DNA from: Paramecium sonneborni
Lineage: Eukaryota; Ciliophora; Oligohymenophorea; Peniculida; Parameciidae
Direction: 5' to 3'
Assembly: GCA_905182985.1 (NCBI GenBank)
Contig: CAJJDN010000169.1
Span: 30,005 to 94,004 of the forward strand
Length of the DNA: 64,000 bases
The position numbers and the translations under genes are program-made. The notes beneath the pieces were generated by a model. The model saw only the letters and a program-made list of their open reading frames with translations, searched no databases and was not told where the DNA came from. Shown here piece after piece: positions 38,107 through 49,241 of the stretch (its first letter is position 1; every line of letters begins with the position of its first letter).

Positions 38107-38533
38107 TCATTTAAAGGATCTAAGTTTCAGTACAAATGATTTCGATTTATCCTTATATAAATATTGATGTAAAATTTGAAAAATGGTATTAATAGAAGAT
38201 TAAATATATTTTTAGATTTCATTTTTGGATAAAAAATTGAAAAAATAAATAAAAACTCCTTTTTAAAGAATATTAATTCAATGATAACATTCCATTTCAT
38301 ATCCTATTATAGTAGTCTTAATTTTAATGTGATTTTATTTGATAGATCATGAAAATCTTTTAAGTGGTATTAAATATTTATATTTAAATCCTAAATTATA
38401 TGGATTTTAATTTTTTTATAAGTTTATATGGTAGTATCAATCAATTAAGAGAGTAAATGGCCATGTAGAATTATTCAATATTTTTCTTTCTTCTTATATT
38501 AATAAATATTGTAAATAAAAAATAATTAATTAT
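38107..38533. other. mostly non-coding; possible 5' remnant of the minus ORF
   Basis: AT-rich, includes the possible upstream continuation of the broken minus ORF and the promoter of the 38534 gene. Confidence 0.35.
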
Positions 38534-40245
38534 ATGGATTAAGCCCAAAAAATGTAAAATTAGAAAATAGAGAAATATCCTCCAAAACCTTCTAATACTC
38601 CATAATTTAGAAAAGAAATAAATTAATATTTCCTTGCAAAACAAAATAAAAATGAAGAAGTTAAATAACAACCCACTTCAAGAAAATCTCGAAATATTTA
38701 GGGATATTCTTAAGAAAAATTAGCTTAGGCATAACCAAATGAGGGAAATTAGCCATTAAATAAATCTGGATAGTTTTTACAAAAATCATTGGAAGTATGA
38801 TTTTGATTAAATTAGAAAAGCTAATTAAATGAGGATGAATTCAAATAGAAATATAATATTATCTTTACAAAATAACAATAAATTCTTTTGCAGAACCCAG
38901 ACTATAAAGAAAATTTCTGGTAATTTCATAGAATAATATAAAACATGGATAAAGAAATAGGTGTTTTAAAAAAAGAAAATGAAACCTAAAAAACCGAAAA
39001 TTAGAAGCAAGTTAATTATCAATAGTAAATTAACAATTTAAATTAAAAATAAATGTAAGGAATGAGATATAATTTAGATAATTAGATTAATAGAATAATT
39101 AATTGAAGACACAGATTAAGTAACAAGAAGCTGAAGTTTTGTAAATTTATAATTTAATACTTTTAGTAAAGAAAAGAATAAAGTTTAAAAATTAGAAGAT
39201 GATCTCAAAAATTTGGAGAAAATTGAGCATGAAAATAATTAGTTAAAACAAGAAATAATCTCATTAAAAGATAATATTACCTCATAATAAGTAAAATTAG
39301 ATAATTTGGATAATCAATTTAAAAATCAATCCAAAATATTTTATGAATCTCAAGAGGAATTTCAGAATTTGTTGATTTAAAAATTAAAAGAAACATTTCC
39401 AAAATTAGATATAAATCATATTTCCATCAAATCTGATAAGACACTTTAAGAATAATTGAAGAGTATAGTAATTTAAAATGAAAAGACTATCGATTCAAAT
39501 ATTGAATAAATAGAGAAAAAGATGGTTTAATATATGATAGAAATAAGAGTTGAAGAATCTAAAAAGGAGGAGTATTTAGAAAATTTAAATGAAATAAATC
39601 CTGCATTCGAAAATGTTTTAAATGCAACTGAGAGTGTTAAAAAAGCAATAGAAAATTTAATTAAAAAGAATGAGAAGATAGTTTGGAACTCGAATAACAA
39701 AGAATAATAAAAAGTTACATATTTATAATAACATTTGGTTGCTTTCAATAGTTTTTCATTAATCGTTAAAAAGGTACACACTTATTTATAATTTATAATC
39801 AATTAAGCATAAAGATTCGCTTAATCTAAATATATTTTCTAATCTTTTCTTATTGGGCAGTCTTTGAAACAAAATTAAGACTAATTCGAGTCCACAGCAG
39901 AAAAGTAAAAGCCAGAGATTATTACAAACGAAATTAATTAGTTAAGTCAATTTAAAAGTTAAAGTTCTCAATAATAATCTACAGTAAAAAATAGCTAGAA
40001 TTTCTAACAGGAACAAACTTCAAAAGTGACTTAGGAAGTATAGACTAATATAAGTTTATAATTATTTATGAACTTTAGTTACGCTTTAGAATAAAGACAA
40101 AGCAATTTAGACTTAAGGTACTGCCTAAGTTTGTGGTCGATGTAAATATCAAAGCCTTTTGACTCAAGAAATTACAATGGTAGTAAAATGCCATTGTTGG
40201 CTATTTGGAAATCGCCTTAACAAAGCTAAAGAAATTAATATCTGA
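38534..40245 (+). CDS. long coiled-coil protein with small C-terminal Cys cluster
   Basis: 520 aa; introns of 21, 23, 26, 34, 20 and 25 nt give an exactly closed frame. The N-terminal ~90 residues are Gln/Pro-rich (EKYPPKPSNTPQFRKEINQ). A long heptad region follows (VQKLEDDLKNLEKIEHENNQ; EQIEKKMVQYMIEIRVEESK), then a Gln/Ser-rich linker. The C-terminus holds CGRCKYQSLL and KCHCWLFGN, a CxxC plus CxC cluster that could bind one zinc. No known family. Cytoskeletal structural role is plausible for the coiled coil; the Cys cluster is unusual for that class. Confidence 0.65.
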
Positions 40246-40911
40246 TTATTTATATATTATTGCAAACAAAAAATAAAATAATCACAAATAGGTATCTTTA
40301 ATTAAGATTAAGGGACCAGTCTATGAAAAAGAAAAAAAAAGGTTTATAAACTGTCTCCAAAAAGTTGATAAAAAGACCTAATTCTTATAGGTAATCTCCA
40401 TTTCTTGAGATTATGACTATTTGATTTTTTGTTTGCTAGAAAACAGGTTTCCTGGGAGTTGTGTTACAACCTGCTTCACTAATAAAATAACTGTTAATTT
40501 AATTATTAATTAATTAAATAAGAAATTTTGAATAAAAATTATGAGAACTCGTAATATTTTAGTATTTTCTGATCTGGAAATTAAAATAAATCTTAAATAG
40601 GTTTTCTTTTAACTAATTAAACCAACTTGGAAGTTTTTTTTTGTATGTTCTTTTTATTGTTTTTCAGCATAAAGCATGTCCCCAAAATAAAGATCATCAT
40701 AAACTTGATATTCAGTCAAAATCTTATCTTAATCCATAAAAGCTTTATTTTTATCTTGTTTTGAGAACCTTAAAGATTCACTTTGTAATGAAAGAATTTT
40801 TGTGTATAATTATAAATGCAGGTAAAACAGAGATTAGCTTTAAAAATTTTAGAAATCGTTACATGTGCGGATTTGATTGATTATAGAGGTTTTGTCTCTG
40901 AATTAATCCAT
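40164..40911 (-). CDS. uncharacterised ORF (3' limit uncertain)
   Basis: Minus-strand frame from ATG 40911-40909. The first ~95 codons look coding (SLRFSKQDKNKAFMDQDKIL; EYQVYDDLYFGDMLYAEKQQ). Beyond ~40600 the translation becomes hydrophobic and random, and the first in-frame TGA (40166-40164) lies inside the 3' coding part of the convergent coiled-coil gene. The real end is probably upstream, after an intron I cannot place. The first 162 nt are also present at 41771-41932 because of the repeat. Confidence 0.4.
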
Positions 40912-41769
40912 ATTATGAGTTTAATTATAGGTAAATAATAAAAATATGTATATTATGTAATAAAATTTGATATAATGAATATAAATATATAATCATACAA
41001 GTTTTAGGGAAGTATTGATTCCTTTGAAGGCATAATTTTTATCAATTTTTTTGTCATTTTTATCATTAACTCTTGAAATGATTTTAGATACCAATAATTT
41101 ATTATTTGGGATTAAAGTATTATTTGTACTATAATTGGATGAATTGGATGGTCCAAAAGATTTGAGGATGTCTGGTTCAGGTTTTAAATCTTCGGATTCT
41201 GATTGATTATCAATGAGCATCATTTAATAGGAATTTTCAATGTCATCTCTTTCTATCATTTAAGAATGTCCTTCTTCATAGATTTCTTCTGTTTTGATTT
41301 CAAATGGAGACACATAATCATGATCTTTTTTAGGTGTTTTACTTAAAGATGGAGCCATTTTAGGTAATTTAGGTTGTGTGAATTGATCTTTGTTTTCGAA
41401 ACTGACATAGACACTGTCATTGGATTCAATTTTATTTTTAATTTCTTATAGATTTTTTTTAATTAAACAAGTTTTGAGCGAATGAACAGTGATAAGATGT
41501 GTAATATTGATAGGTTCATTAAGAGTAACTTTAAATACTTCAATGGGTGTTTTTGAAATGGAATCAGTTCTATCAATGAATAATTGAAGATTCTGATTAT
41601 AGCTAGTCATGATTTCATTAAAAGGTTCATTTTACATTTATCTTAGTATTCCATCGAAATTGGATTCAATGTCTGTTTTCATACTGATAGTTTCAGATCT
41701 AGATAATTACAAACAAGAGATAGAATCATCATATTATTTGGATAAGTTTTTAAAGTTTGTAAATAATTG
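40750..41769. repeat. left copy of 1,020-bp direct repeat across second contig join
   Basis: Identical by eye to 41771-42790, offset 1,021, with a single N at 41770 between. Same arrangement as the join at 2098: the left copy ends and the right copy begins exactly at the N. Probably an unmerged contig overlap. Confidence 0.93.
40993..41769 (-). pseudogene. truncated duplicate of the B-box-like gene (join artefact)
   Basis: Same 3' sequence and stop as the gene at 42014-43204 but cut at the N; no start codon. Treat as an assembly duplicate. Confidence 0.85.
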
Positions 41770-41770
41770 N
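41770..41770. other. single-N contig join
   Basis: Single ambiguous base separating the two 1,020-bp copies. Confidence 0.95.
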
Positions 41771-42790
41771 TTTATCTTGTTTTGAGAACCTTAAAGATTC
41801 ACTTTGTAATGAAAGAATTTTTGTGTATAATTATAAATGCAGGTAAAACAGAGATTAGCTTTAAAAATTTTAGAAATCGTTACATGTGCGGATTTGATTG
41901 ATTATAGAGGTTTTGTCTCTGAATTAATCCATATTATGAGTTTAATTATAGGTAAATAATAAAAATATGTATATTATGTAATAAAATTTGATATAATGAA
42001 TATAAATATATAATCATACAAGTTTTAGGGAAGTATTGATTCCTTTGAAGGCATAATTTTTATCAATTTTTTTGTCATTTTTATCATTAACTCTTGAAAT
42101 GATTTTAGATACCAATAATTTATTATTTGGGATTAAAGTATTATTTGTACTATAATTGGATGAATTGGATGGTCCAAAAGATTTGAGGATGTCTGGTTCA
42201 GGTTTTAAATCTTCGGATTCTGATTGATTATCAATGAGCATCATTTAATAGGAATTTTCAATGTCATCTCTTTCTATCATTTAAGAATGTCCTTCTTCAT
42301 AGATTTCTTCTGTTTTGATTTCAAATGGAGACACATAATCATGATCTTTTTTAGGTGTTTTACTTAAAGATGGAGCCATTTTAGGTAATTTAGGTTGTGT
42401 GAATTGATCTTTGTTTTCGAAACTGACATAGACACTGTCATTGGATTCAATTTTATTTTTAATTTCTTATAGATTTTTTTTAATTAAACAAGTTTTGAGC
42501 GAATGAACAGTGATAAGATGTGTAATATTGATAGGTTCATTAAGAGTAACTTTAAATACTTCAATGGGTGTTTTTGAAATGGAATCAGTTCTATCAATGA
42601 ATAATTGAAGATTCTGATTATAGCTAGTCATGATTTCATTAAAAGGTTCATTTTACATTTATCTTAGTATTCCATCGAAATTGGATTCAATGTCTGTTTT
42701 CATACTGATAGTTTCAGATCTAGATAATTACAAACAAGAGATAGAATCATCATATTATTTGGATAAGTTTTTAAAGTTTGTAAATAATTG
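41771..42790. repeat. right copy of 1,020-bp direct repeat
   Basis: Matches 40750-41769. It is continuous with unique sequence to the right and carries the intact 3' part of the B-box-like gene. Its left end contains a truncated start of the 40911 ORF. Confidence 0.93.
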
Positions 42791-43204
42791 TTAAAGTAAT
42801 CGCATTTTTTCATCTTCTAAACATTAAGTAATTTAGAGATGAAATTTTTCAAGTTTATCTCTTTATGAATCATAATACTTTTGTATATCTTATCGTTTAG
42901 CAATTAGTGCATTCATAAGTTTATCAATTTATGGTAATGAATTATTGACAGATGTAATAAATTTAAGTATTTAATCTTTTCTATATTCTTCTTCTAATCC
43001 AGGTATTTCTTATACTTTGATTCCTTTAGCAACCATATTGACAGCACATTTGGAACACAATTAAAGAGTAGAATCTTTAAGAACATGATATTTAGCTTTT
43101 TTGTTTAAATGATTGGCACATGAATTGATTTTAGGAGGTAAATCTGGATGGTGATCATTAAATTTAATTTTGGAGGGTGTTAGTCTTTGTCTGATATTTG
43201 ACAT
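42014..43204 (-). CDS. B-box-like zinc finger plus coiled-coil protein
   Basis: 396 aa in one uninterrupted ciliate-code frame, ATG 43204-43202. Residues ~27-60 read CANHLNKKAKYHVL and LCSKCAVN, i.e. CxxH...CxxC, a partial B-box/treble-clef pattern as in TRIM proteins, without the C-terminal His pair being clear. The middle (~residues 75-190) is helical coiled coil (LMNALIAKRQDIQKYYDSQR). The C-terminal 200 residues are charged and Ser-rich and end GINTSLKLV. No RING or SPRY domain. Ciliates have many such B-box/coiled-coil proteins; partner unknown. Confidence 0.75.
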
Positions 43205-43424
43205 GAATATTGATGTAAATTTGAATTTAAATAATTAAAAGAAAGTAAGTAAATATTGAATAAGGATAAAATAAATAGATAGAATAGATTAGTTATAAAA
43301 CATTATAAAAAGAGAGTGGTTGAGAATATAGATAATTAATTGTCATTAGTTTTAAATGAATGACGACATAATTATTGGTATTAATATTGGATTTTAGGAA
43401 GTAAATTGACAAAATAAAATTAAT

Positions 43425-44673
43425 ATGATTCCATAAGTATAAGAAAGTGATTACCTATACAGTGTACCGAAATCTTTTTCAACAAGAGCAATTCATACAG
43501 GTCAACATGCTGAACCAATTCATGGGAGTGTGAATGTTCCAATTCATTTAAGCACAACATATAAATAGAAGGGTCCAGGTTAACCTTATTCATCTTTTGA
43601 TTATACAAGATGTGGTAATCCAACAAGGGCAGCATTGGAAGAATGCATAGCAGATCTTGAGAATAGTAAACATTGTATAACATTTTCATCTGGATGTGCA
43701 GCAATGTCATGTATTATTAACATTTGTAAACATGGTGAGTAAATCATATGTTGTGATGATGTCTATGGAGGTACTTAAAGATACATGAGGAATTTCACTG
43801 TAAAGAATCATGGAATTGAAGTTTTATTTGTAGATATTACAGACCCAGAAAATGTAGCTAAAGCTGTAACAGATAAAACTAAACTCATCTGGATTGAAAC
43901 ACCAACTAATCCCACACTTAAAATTGTGGACATTACAGCTGTATGTAAAATAGCTAAAGAAAATCATATCTTATCTGTTGTTGATAATACATTTGCTACT
44001 CCTTATCTTTAAACTCCCAGAGACTTAGGAGCTGATATTACTGTATAATTATATATTCTAATTCTTAGGTTAATTCTGGTACTAAATATATGGGGGGACA
44101 TTCTGATGTTGTCTTCGGATCTTTAACTTGTAATGATAAAGAGTTGTATGACAGATTATTCTTCTCTGCTAAATCATAAGGTGGATGTCCTAGTGTTTTT
44201 GATTGTTATCTCATTATGAGAAGTTTAAAGACATTAGAATTAAGAGTTAAATAAGCTACTAGAAATGCTTATATTTTTGCTAAGTATTTAGAAAATAATC
44301 CCTTGGTTGATAAAGTCATCTATCCAGGATTACCATCTCATCCATAACATGAATTGGTTAAAAAATAATAAAGAGGTGGAGGTGCTATGATCAGTTTCTA
44401 TGTTAAGGGAGGTTTTGAAGAAACTAGTAAATTATTAAAAGCATTAAAAATATTTACACTTGCTGAATCATTAGGGGGAGTTGAAAGTATACACATTTAT
44501 TTTATACTATAGGTTTAATTGAAGTACCTTCAGTCATGACACATGGATCTGTGCCTGTTGATGTTAGAAACTCATTAGGAATCACAGATAATTTGGTCAG
44601 AATTTCTATTGGTATTGAAAATATTGAAGATTTAATAAATGATATGGAATAAGCACTTTAAGCATCCCATTGA
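43425..44673 (+). CDS. cystathionine gamma-lyase/synthase family PLP enzyme
   Basis: 398 aa; two 26-nt introns, both in conserved blocks. Family motifs: RAIHTGQ at the start, YTRCGNPTRAALEECIADLE, FSSGCAAMSCI, WIETPTNPTLKIVDI, VVDNTFATPYLQTPRDLGAD. PLP-lysine region is VNSGTKYMGGHSDVVFG and the C-terminal end SLGGVESLIEVPSVMTH. The lysine in SGTKY forms the Schiff base. Cystathionine gamma-lyase cleaves cystathionine to cysteine, 2-oxobutyrate and ammonia; gamma-synthase makes cystathionine. Overall resemblance favours the lyase. Cytosolic. Start at 43425 because an in-frame TGA lies just upstream. Confidence 0.95.
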
Positions 44674-44708
44674 ATATAATCAGTAATATATGCAACAATA
44701 AATATTAA

Positions 44709-46862
44709 TCAATCAAAAATTAACAATTTCCCTATATTACACACTTTTAGTTCTTACAACAAACCCATCAATTCCTAATTTATTTCACTCTCTATTTATT
44801 ATAGTGTATTCAACTAATATGAATTAATGTTTATTTATTATCCATTCTAATGGATAATTAATATATAATCATCAATTCTTATTGATTACAATAAAGAACC
44901 TTTGAATTTTAAACTCTGCAATTATTAAAAATTACCAATCTAATGATCAATTGGTTAATCGAAATCTATAGAGTACTTAATTACACTATCTAAATCAGTA
45001 GATTATCTACCACCAAAAGTAATGAAATCCAATTTACTTTAAATAGATCTGTATGTGAATGTACAAGCTTCAATAGAATTATGTAATGTAATTCCTAACA
45101 TTTCCCAACATTTGAGTTCTGGGTTATAGATTTCTATAGTATTGATTCTAGTTTTAAATGTATTGAATCCTCCAGCAACTAAGACTCTGCCATTATGTTT
45201 GATCATGAAACAACTACATCTCTTCTCATTTAATTTAGCCAATATTTCCCATTAATTTGTATTTATATTATATCTTTCACTTGAATCTAGGATACCTTAA
45301 TCATCATCTCCATAATATCTTCCACCTGCGACATAAATATAATTATCAACTAAAGTATAACTAAAAGCATATCTAGCTTAATTCATCTTAGCTAATTTAC
45401 TTACTTAATTAAAATTGGGTTCTATTTTAATAGTTTCATTAGATATTTAATTCATCTAATTATTTACACCTCCCATAATGATGACACTGCCATCTTATAA
45501 TAATAATGCTCCTGAATATAAATATATTTTATTTGATAATATTGTTGTTGATTAAATGTATTCTTTAAATTTCTATTATTTTGATTAATTCTGATCTTTG
45601 AAATATACTTTATTAATTCTATGAATTACATCTTCCTATATAATCATTATATAAGAAATAATTGGTTTTAATATTATTCCTAATTCAAAAGTATAATCAG
45701 CCATACTAAATTCTTTCAAACTCTCATTTTATATTTAATTCAATAAAGAATTACCTTTATAAATTTTCAATTCTAAATTTGAAATTTCTCCTCTCTCTAT
45801 AGATAAAGTCTCACTTCCAAAGAATTAAATCGACAAATTATCAATCTATGTTCCCTTTTACAATACTCTTGGTTTCTAATTATATGTCTTACTAATATAA
45901 GATATCTATTTGTTAAAATCAATAACTTAATGTTTATCAATAATTCCATCAACTGATTATCCACCCAATATAAACAATTCTTTCTACTAATTCTAATACA
46001 ACACTCCTTATTCAACACCATATTGTAATTTCACATTTAATAATACCCATTTCTGATTTTCTAATTTCTCTATCTTTTTTGATCTCTTTCTTACATCTGT
46101 ATATCCACCAAATACATATATTTTCTATTCATACAATATAGAAAAGAATGTTGCACGTTTAAAATTCATTGGTGCTATCATTTCCCACTTACCCTTTTAG
46201 AAATCGTAACATTCACAACTATTCAAAATACCTTCACTTCCTTATCCATATGACCTTCCCTAATTTATTTATATATACTCTAATTACTCCCAATGCATAA
46301 AGTTTACTATCATACTTGTTATACATTAGTTAATGTGTATATCTAGCAATATTCATTTATGGAAGGTTTCTGAAGATATTCTCATCCACATTATATCGAT
46401 AAACATTCTTACTCACTTCCTAATAATTCTCACTTATTCCACCACTTAAATAAACTGTACATTCATTTACTTACACACATCCCATATTCTTTAAAACTAT
46501 CTATCCATTATACACAAATCATACTTTTGCAGTCTCAACCATCTTAAATTCATCTTTTCCTGTATTGTAACTCAATAAAATATTCGGAAAACCGAAAAAA
46601 TAACACCATCTCTCAGGAAATTGGTTTTATGTTGATTAATATATTCCCATTCCTTATTTATTTGATATCAAATTATTATTATAAATGATTATTATATTTT
46701 CTCTCCTTACTTTAACTTCTTCCTCTGATTGTTCTAACAATCCCTTTGCTCAGAATTATTTGAATCTCTTACAAAATCTAGAAATTGACATTCAACAATA
46801 TAATACGTATATGTTATCAACTCCAAAAGATTAAGTATTTCTACTTACTTATTATTAGACAT
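44709..46862 (-). CDS. Kelch-repeat protein
   Basis: About 690 aa; introns of 29, 24 (contains an in-frame TGA) and 28 nt close the frame. N-terminus is helical (ILNLLELITYTYYIVECQFL), resembling the start of other ciliate Kelch/B-box proteins. At least five Kelch motifs can be seen: VYLSGGISENYQEVSKNVYR, LYALGGRSYGQGSEGIL, KIYVFGGYTDVRKRSKKIEK, YIYVAGGRYYGDDDQGILDS, RVLVAGGFNTFKTRINTIEI. Each has the GG and downstream Tyr/Trp. Two groups of repeats suggest one or two beta-propellers. Function is protein binding; no BTB domain. Convergent with the lyase (35 bp between stops), divergent from the 46880 gene. Confidence 0.85.
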
Positions 46863-46879
46863 TAAATATATGTTCAAAA

Positions 46880-47572
46880 ATGAGTACCTCATCTTGTTGT
46901 ACATCATAAACTGAAACCTTTTTTTAATCCATTATAGTTAAATATTAATCCAAATTGTTAGACAATAATAGCGAATTGTTGAATTTATTGAAGAAATTTT
47001 AAAGTGATCTTAAAATTTGTGGATTACTAAACAATACTTCATTCGAAAACTCTTTTATTGGGGCCGATAGCATCAATAATTACAAATAGCAATTAAGATA
47101 ATTCGCTAAATTATAAGCAGGGTTCCTGTAAGGTAATTTATGTATCCTTTGTGTGGGTTCTAATGACACAAAATTCATATTGAATAATAAAATTGTTGCT
47201 TTGAAATCAAATTATGATAATTATATAGTGAATCTGATTAATCAATACGACTCTTTACAAAGTCAGATAATAAATTTTAAATAGTATGTTTTAGATTATT
47301 ATGTAAATTACACAAACACATTGAATTGCAGTACTGCTTTGGAAGTATTTTTGGAATCTTGGTAGAATGTAGTAGTTTGTCCTGGAAACAATTGTGAAAA
47401 ATATATAATGAATACAATATAGCCAATGGGATTTAGACAATTAATGGCTGAAGACTACTATATATTAAGCGAGAGTGATGGGATCAATGTGTACATAGAA
47501 GTGAATGAGTAAGATGTAGTATCGTAAGGTGTAATATTAATGTTGATATTTGGATTGATACTAGAAATGTGA
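46880..47572 (+). CDS. uncharacterised protein with C-terminal membrane anchor
   Basis: 230 aa, no intron, open from ATG 46880. Helical N-terminal half (NNSELLNLLKKFQSDLKICG), a central region with spaced Cys and N-glycosylation-like sites (NYTNTLNCSTALEVF; CPGNNCEKYI), and a final hydrophobic helix GVILMLIFGLILEM. The Cys pattern suggests an extracytoplasmic fold, but no signal peptide is evident from this start, so the true first exon may be missing. Only 17 bp separate this ATG from the Kelch ATG on the other strand, which makes at least one of the two starts suspect. Confidence 0.55.
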
Positions 47573-47591
47573 TATAATTAGTGCGTGGTGG

Positions 47592-47632
47592 TATATATAT
47601 ATATATATAAATAAATATATTTAAATATAATT
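47592..47632. repeat. TA dinucleotide repeat / A+T spacer
   Basis: Run of alternating TA between the membrane-tail gene and the haemoglobin gene; probably part of the latter's promoter. Confidence 0.5.
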
Positions 47633-47637
47633 AACAT

Positions 47638-48024
47638 ATGGATCAGAGTATGTTTGAATAATTTGGAGGCGATGGTTAGATATCAGATTTGATTGATCAA
47701 TTTTATTATAAGGTTTTATTCGATCAAAGTTTGAGAAGCATGTTTTTAAAGGCTGACATGACTAGAGTGAGATTATAATAAAAGACTTTTTTTGCTTAAA
47801 TGTTCGGTTGTATTCATACAAAATACAGTGGGAAGTATATTTAGTAATGAATATACAGAGATCTAGTAGAAGTACATAAGAATTTGAACATAAGTGATCA
47901 ATAATTTGATAGATTCTTACATCATCTGAAAAGTATTTTAAGTGACATGAACAAATCCGAGGAGTTGATTGATTAAATATTGAAGAAAGTAGATAGTCAT
48001 CGACATTTGATTGTGTTTAAATGA
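47638..48024 (+). CDS. truncated (2-on-2) haemoglobin
   Basis: 120 aa with one 24-nt intron. Alignment of features to group-I truncated globins: FEQFGGDGQISDLIDQFYYK (FGG turn, helix B with the FY pair at B9/B10), then RSMFLKADMTRVRLQQKTFF (helix E), and GKDLVEVHKNLNISDQQFD with His of the VHKNL motif as proximal F8 haem ligand. Ends in helix H (ELIDQILKKVDSHRHLIV). Length matches the 116-residue classical Paramecium haemoglobin, but sequence is clearly divergent from that protein. Binds haem and O2; may act in O2 scavenging or NO chemistry. Convergent with the ORP gene, and the two reading frames overlap by 28 bp. Confidence 0.9.
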
Positions 48025-49241
48025 TATATATTCATTATTTTTTTCTTCTATTTTCAATGTCCTTAAAATTCTATTCTTCTAATTGTAATTTAGCTCTATA
48101 AAAGGATATAAATGAAAATGAATACTTTTAAGCATCTTCCATTCTTTGATTTCTCATAAAAATGAGATCATCTCTTTTGGTAGTATCAGATTATAAAATC
48201 TCTTGAGGTGAAATCCATTTCTTTTTTTCTTGATCAATTTACCATACATTCTCTTCTCCAAATATCAAACCTTCTAACCATGATCCAATTCCTTATTATA
48301 AGAGAGTTCTAAAAAATAATAAATATACAAAATTACTCAGTCTTCTTGCCATTTTCATCTATCTCTACTTAAAAGATATCTACTTCTACAATATCATAAA
48401 TCTTAGCTTATTCTGTTGATTTAAAAAATGATGTGATTTTAGACATCATTCCTTCACAATTGTAATTAAATGTTATAACTGATTTAAGTCCAGATCCTTC
48501 AATTATCATCTTTCCTTGCCAATTTAATACTCGTTCTCCCATCATCAATCCTGTTATCTCCCTTTTATATTAATATTTAAATCCTTACATTGTTGGTCTC
48601 TATGTACATCTATAAATTGCTCCATTTTCAAATACTATCGTCTATTTACCATTCTATACTCCAGTTAAAGAATTCACTGTCTTATGAATTTGTATCTCTA
48701 ATCGATCATCTCCATATATTTTATAATTATTTCCTTATATGTAATAATAACAAATTGGTGGATCAAAACTAGTCTATTCTGCATAAAACTATGTACCATC
48801 TTCTTTTACCAACTATACACATTTATATATAAATTATTATTATTACTTATAATGTCTCGCCTACTAATGGATCTAATGGTGATTTCATTTTTGTGATCTC
48901 TCCATTACAATGTAATCCTGATATCTATCATATTAATAATCATCCTTTTTACTTAATAAGCTGATATATATTTTATCTATTCCAATCCTGATAATTTGTT
49001 ACATCTCTCTAATAAATTACTATATGTGTGTCCTCTAACCTTATATTCATTCATCTTACAATGCTACTCCATGTAAAAAACTCATATCCAATGACATAGC
49101 TATTGGCTTACTTATTTACAACAATGATCCAAAATTTCCACTTATTATCTTCCCACTCAATTATTTGAACACACTTCCTGCCACCTTCTATGTTTCAGAA
49201 TTATCCTCACCAAATGATAAATTAAGACCACCTAATTTCAT
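47997..49241 (-). CDS. oxysterol-binding-protein-related protein (ORP), non-canonical
   Basis: About 370 aa; introns of 25, 28, 34 and 27 nt identified. ORD-domain landmarks in order: KPIAMSLDMSFLHGVA, IKYISAYQISGLHCNGEITK, SPLDPLVGETL (the PLNPxLGETF block), EQTSFDPPICYYYIQGNN, and the C-terminal RDDLIFMRNQRMEDAQKYSF with its downstream helix. ORPs carry sterol or phosphatidylserine between membranes in exchange for PI4P. The family signature EQVSHHPP is changed to EQTSFDPP, removing both PI4P-binding His. No PH domain or FFAT motif. One frame change near 48310 is unresolved, and the stop shown overlaps the haemoglobin gene; an A8 run near 48040 may hide an indel, in which case it ends at ~48034. 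Confidence 0.8.

Noticed and set aside
42014..42244. Apparent second copy of a 76-aa ORF (also at 40993)
   Set aside because: Both are pieces of the same B-box-like gene, repeated by the contig overlap.
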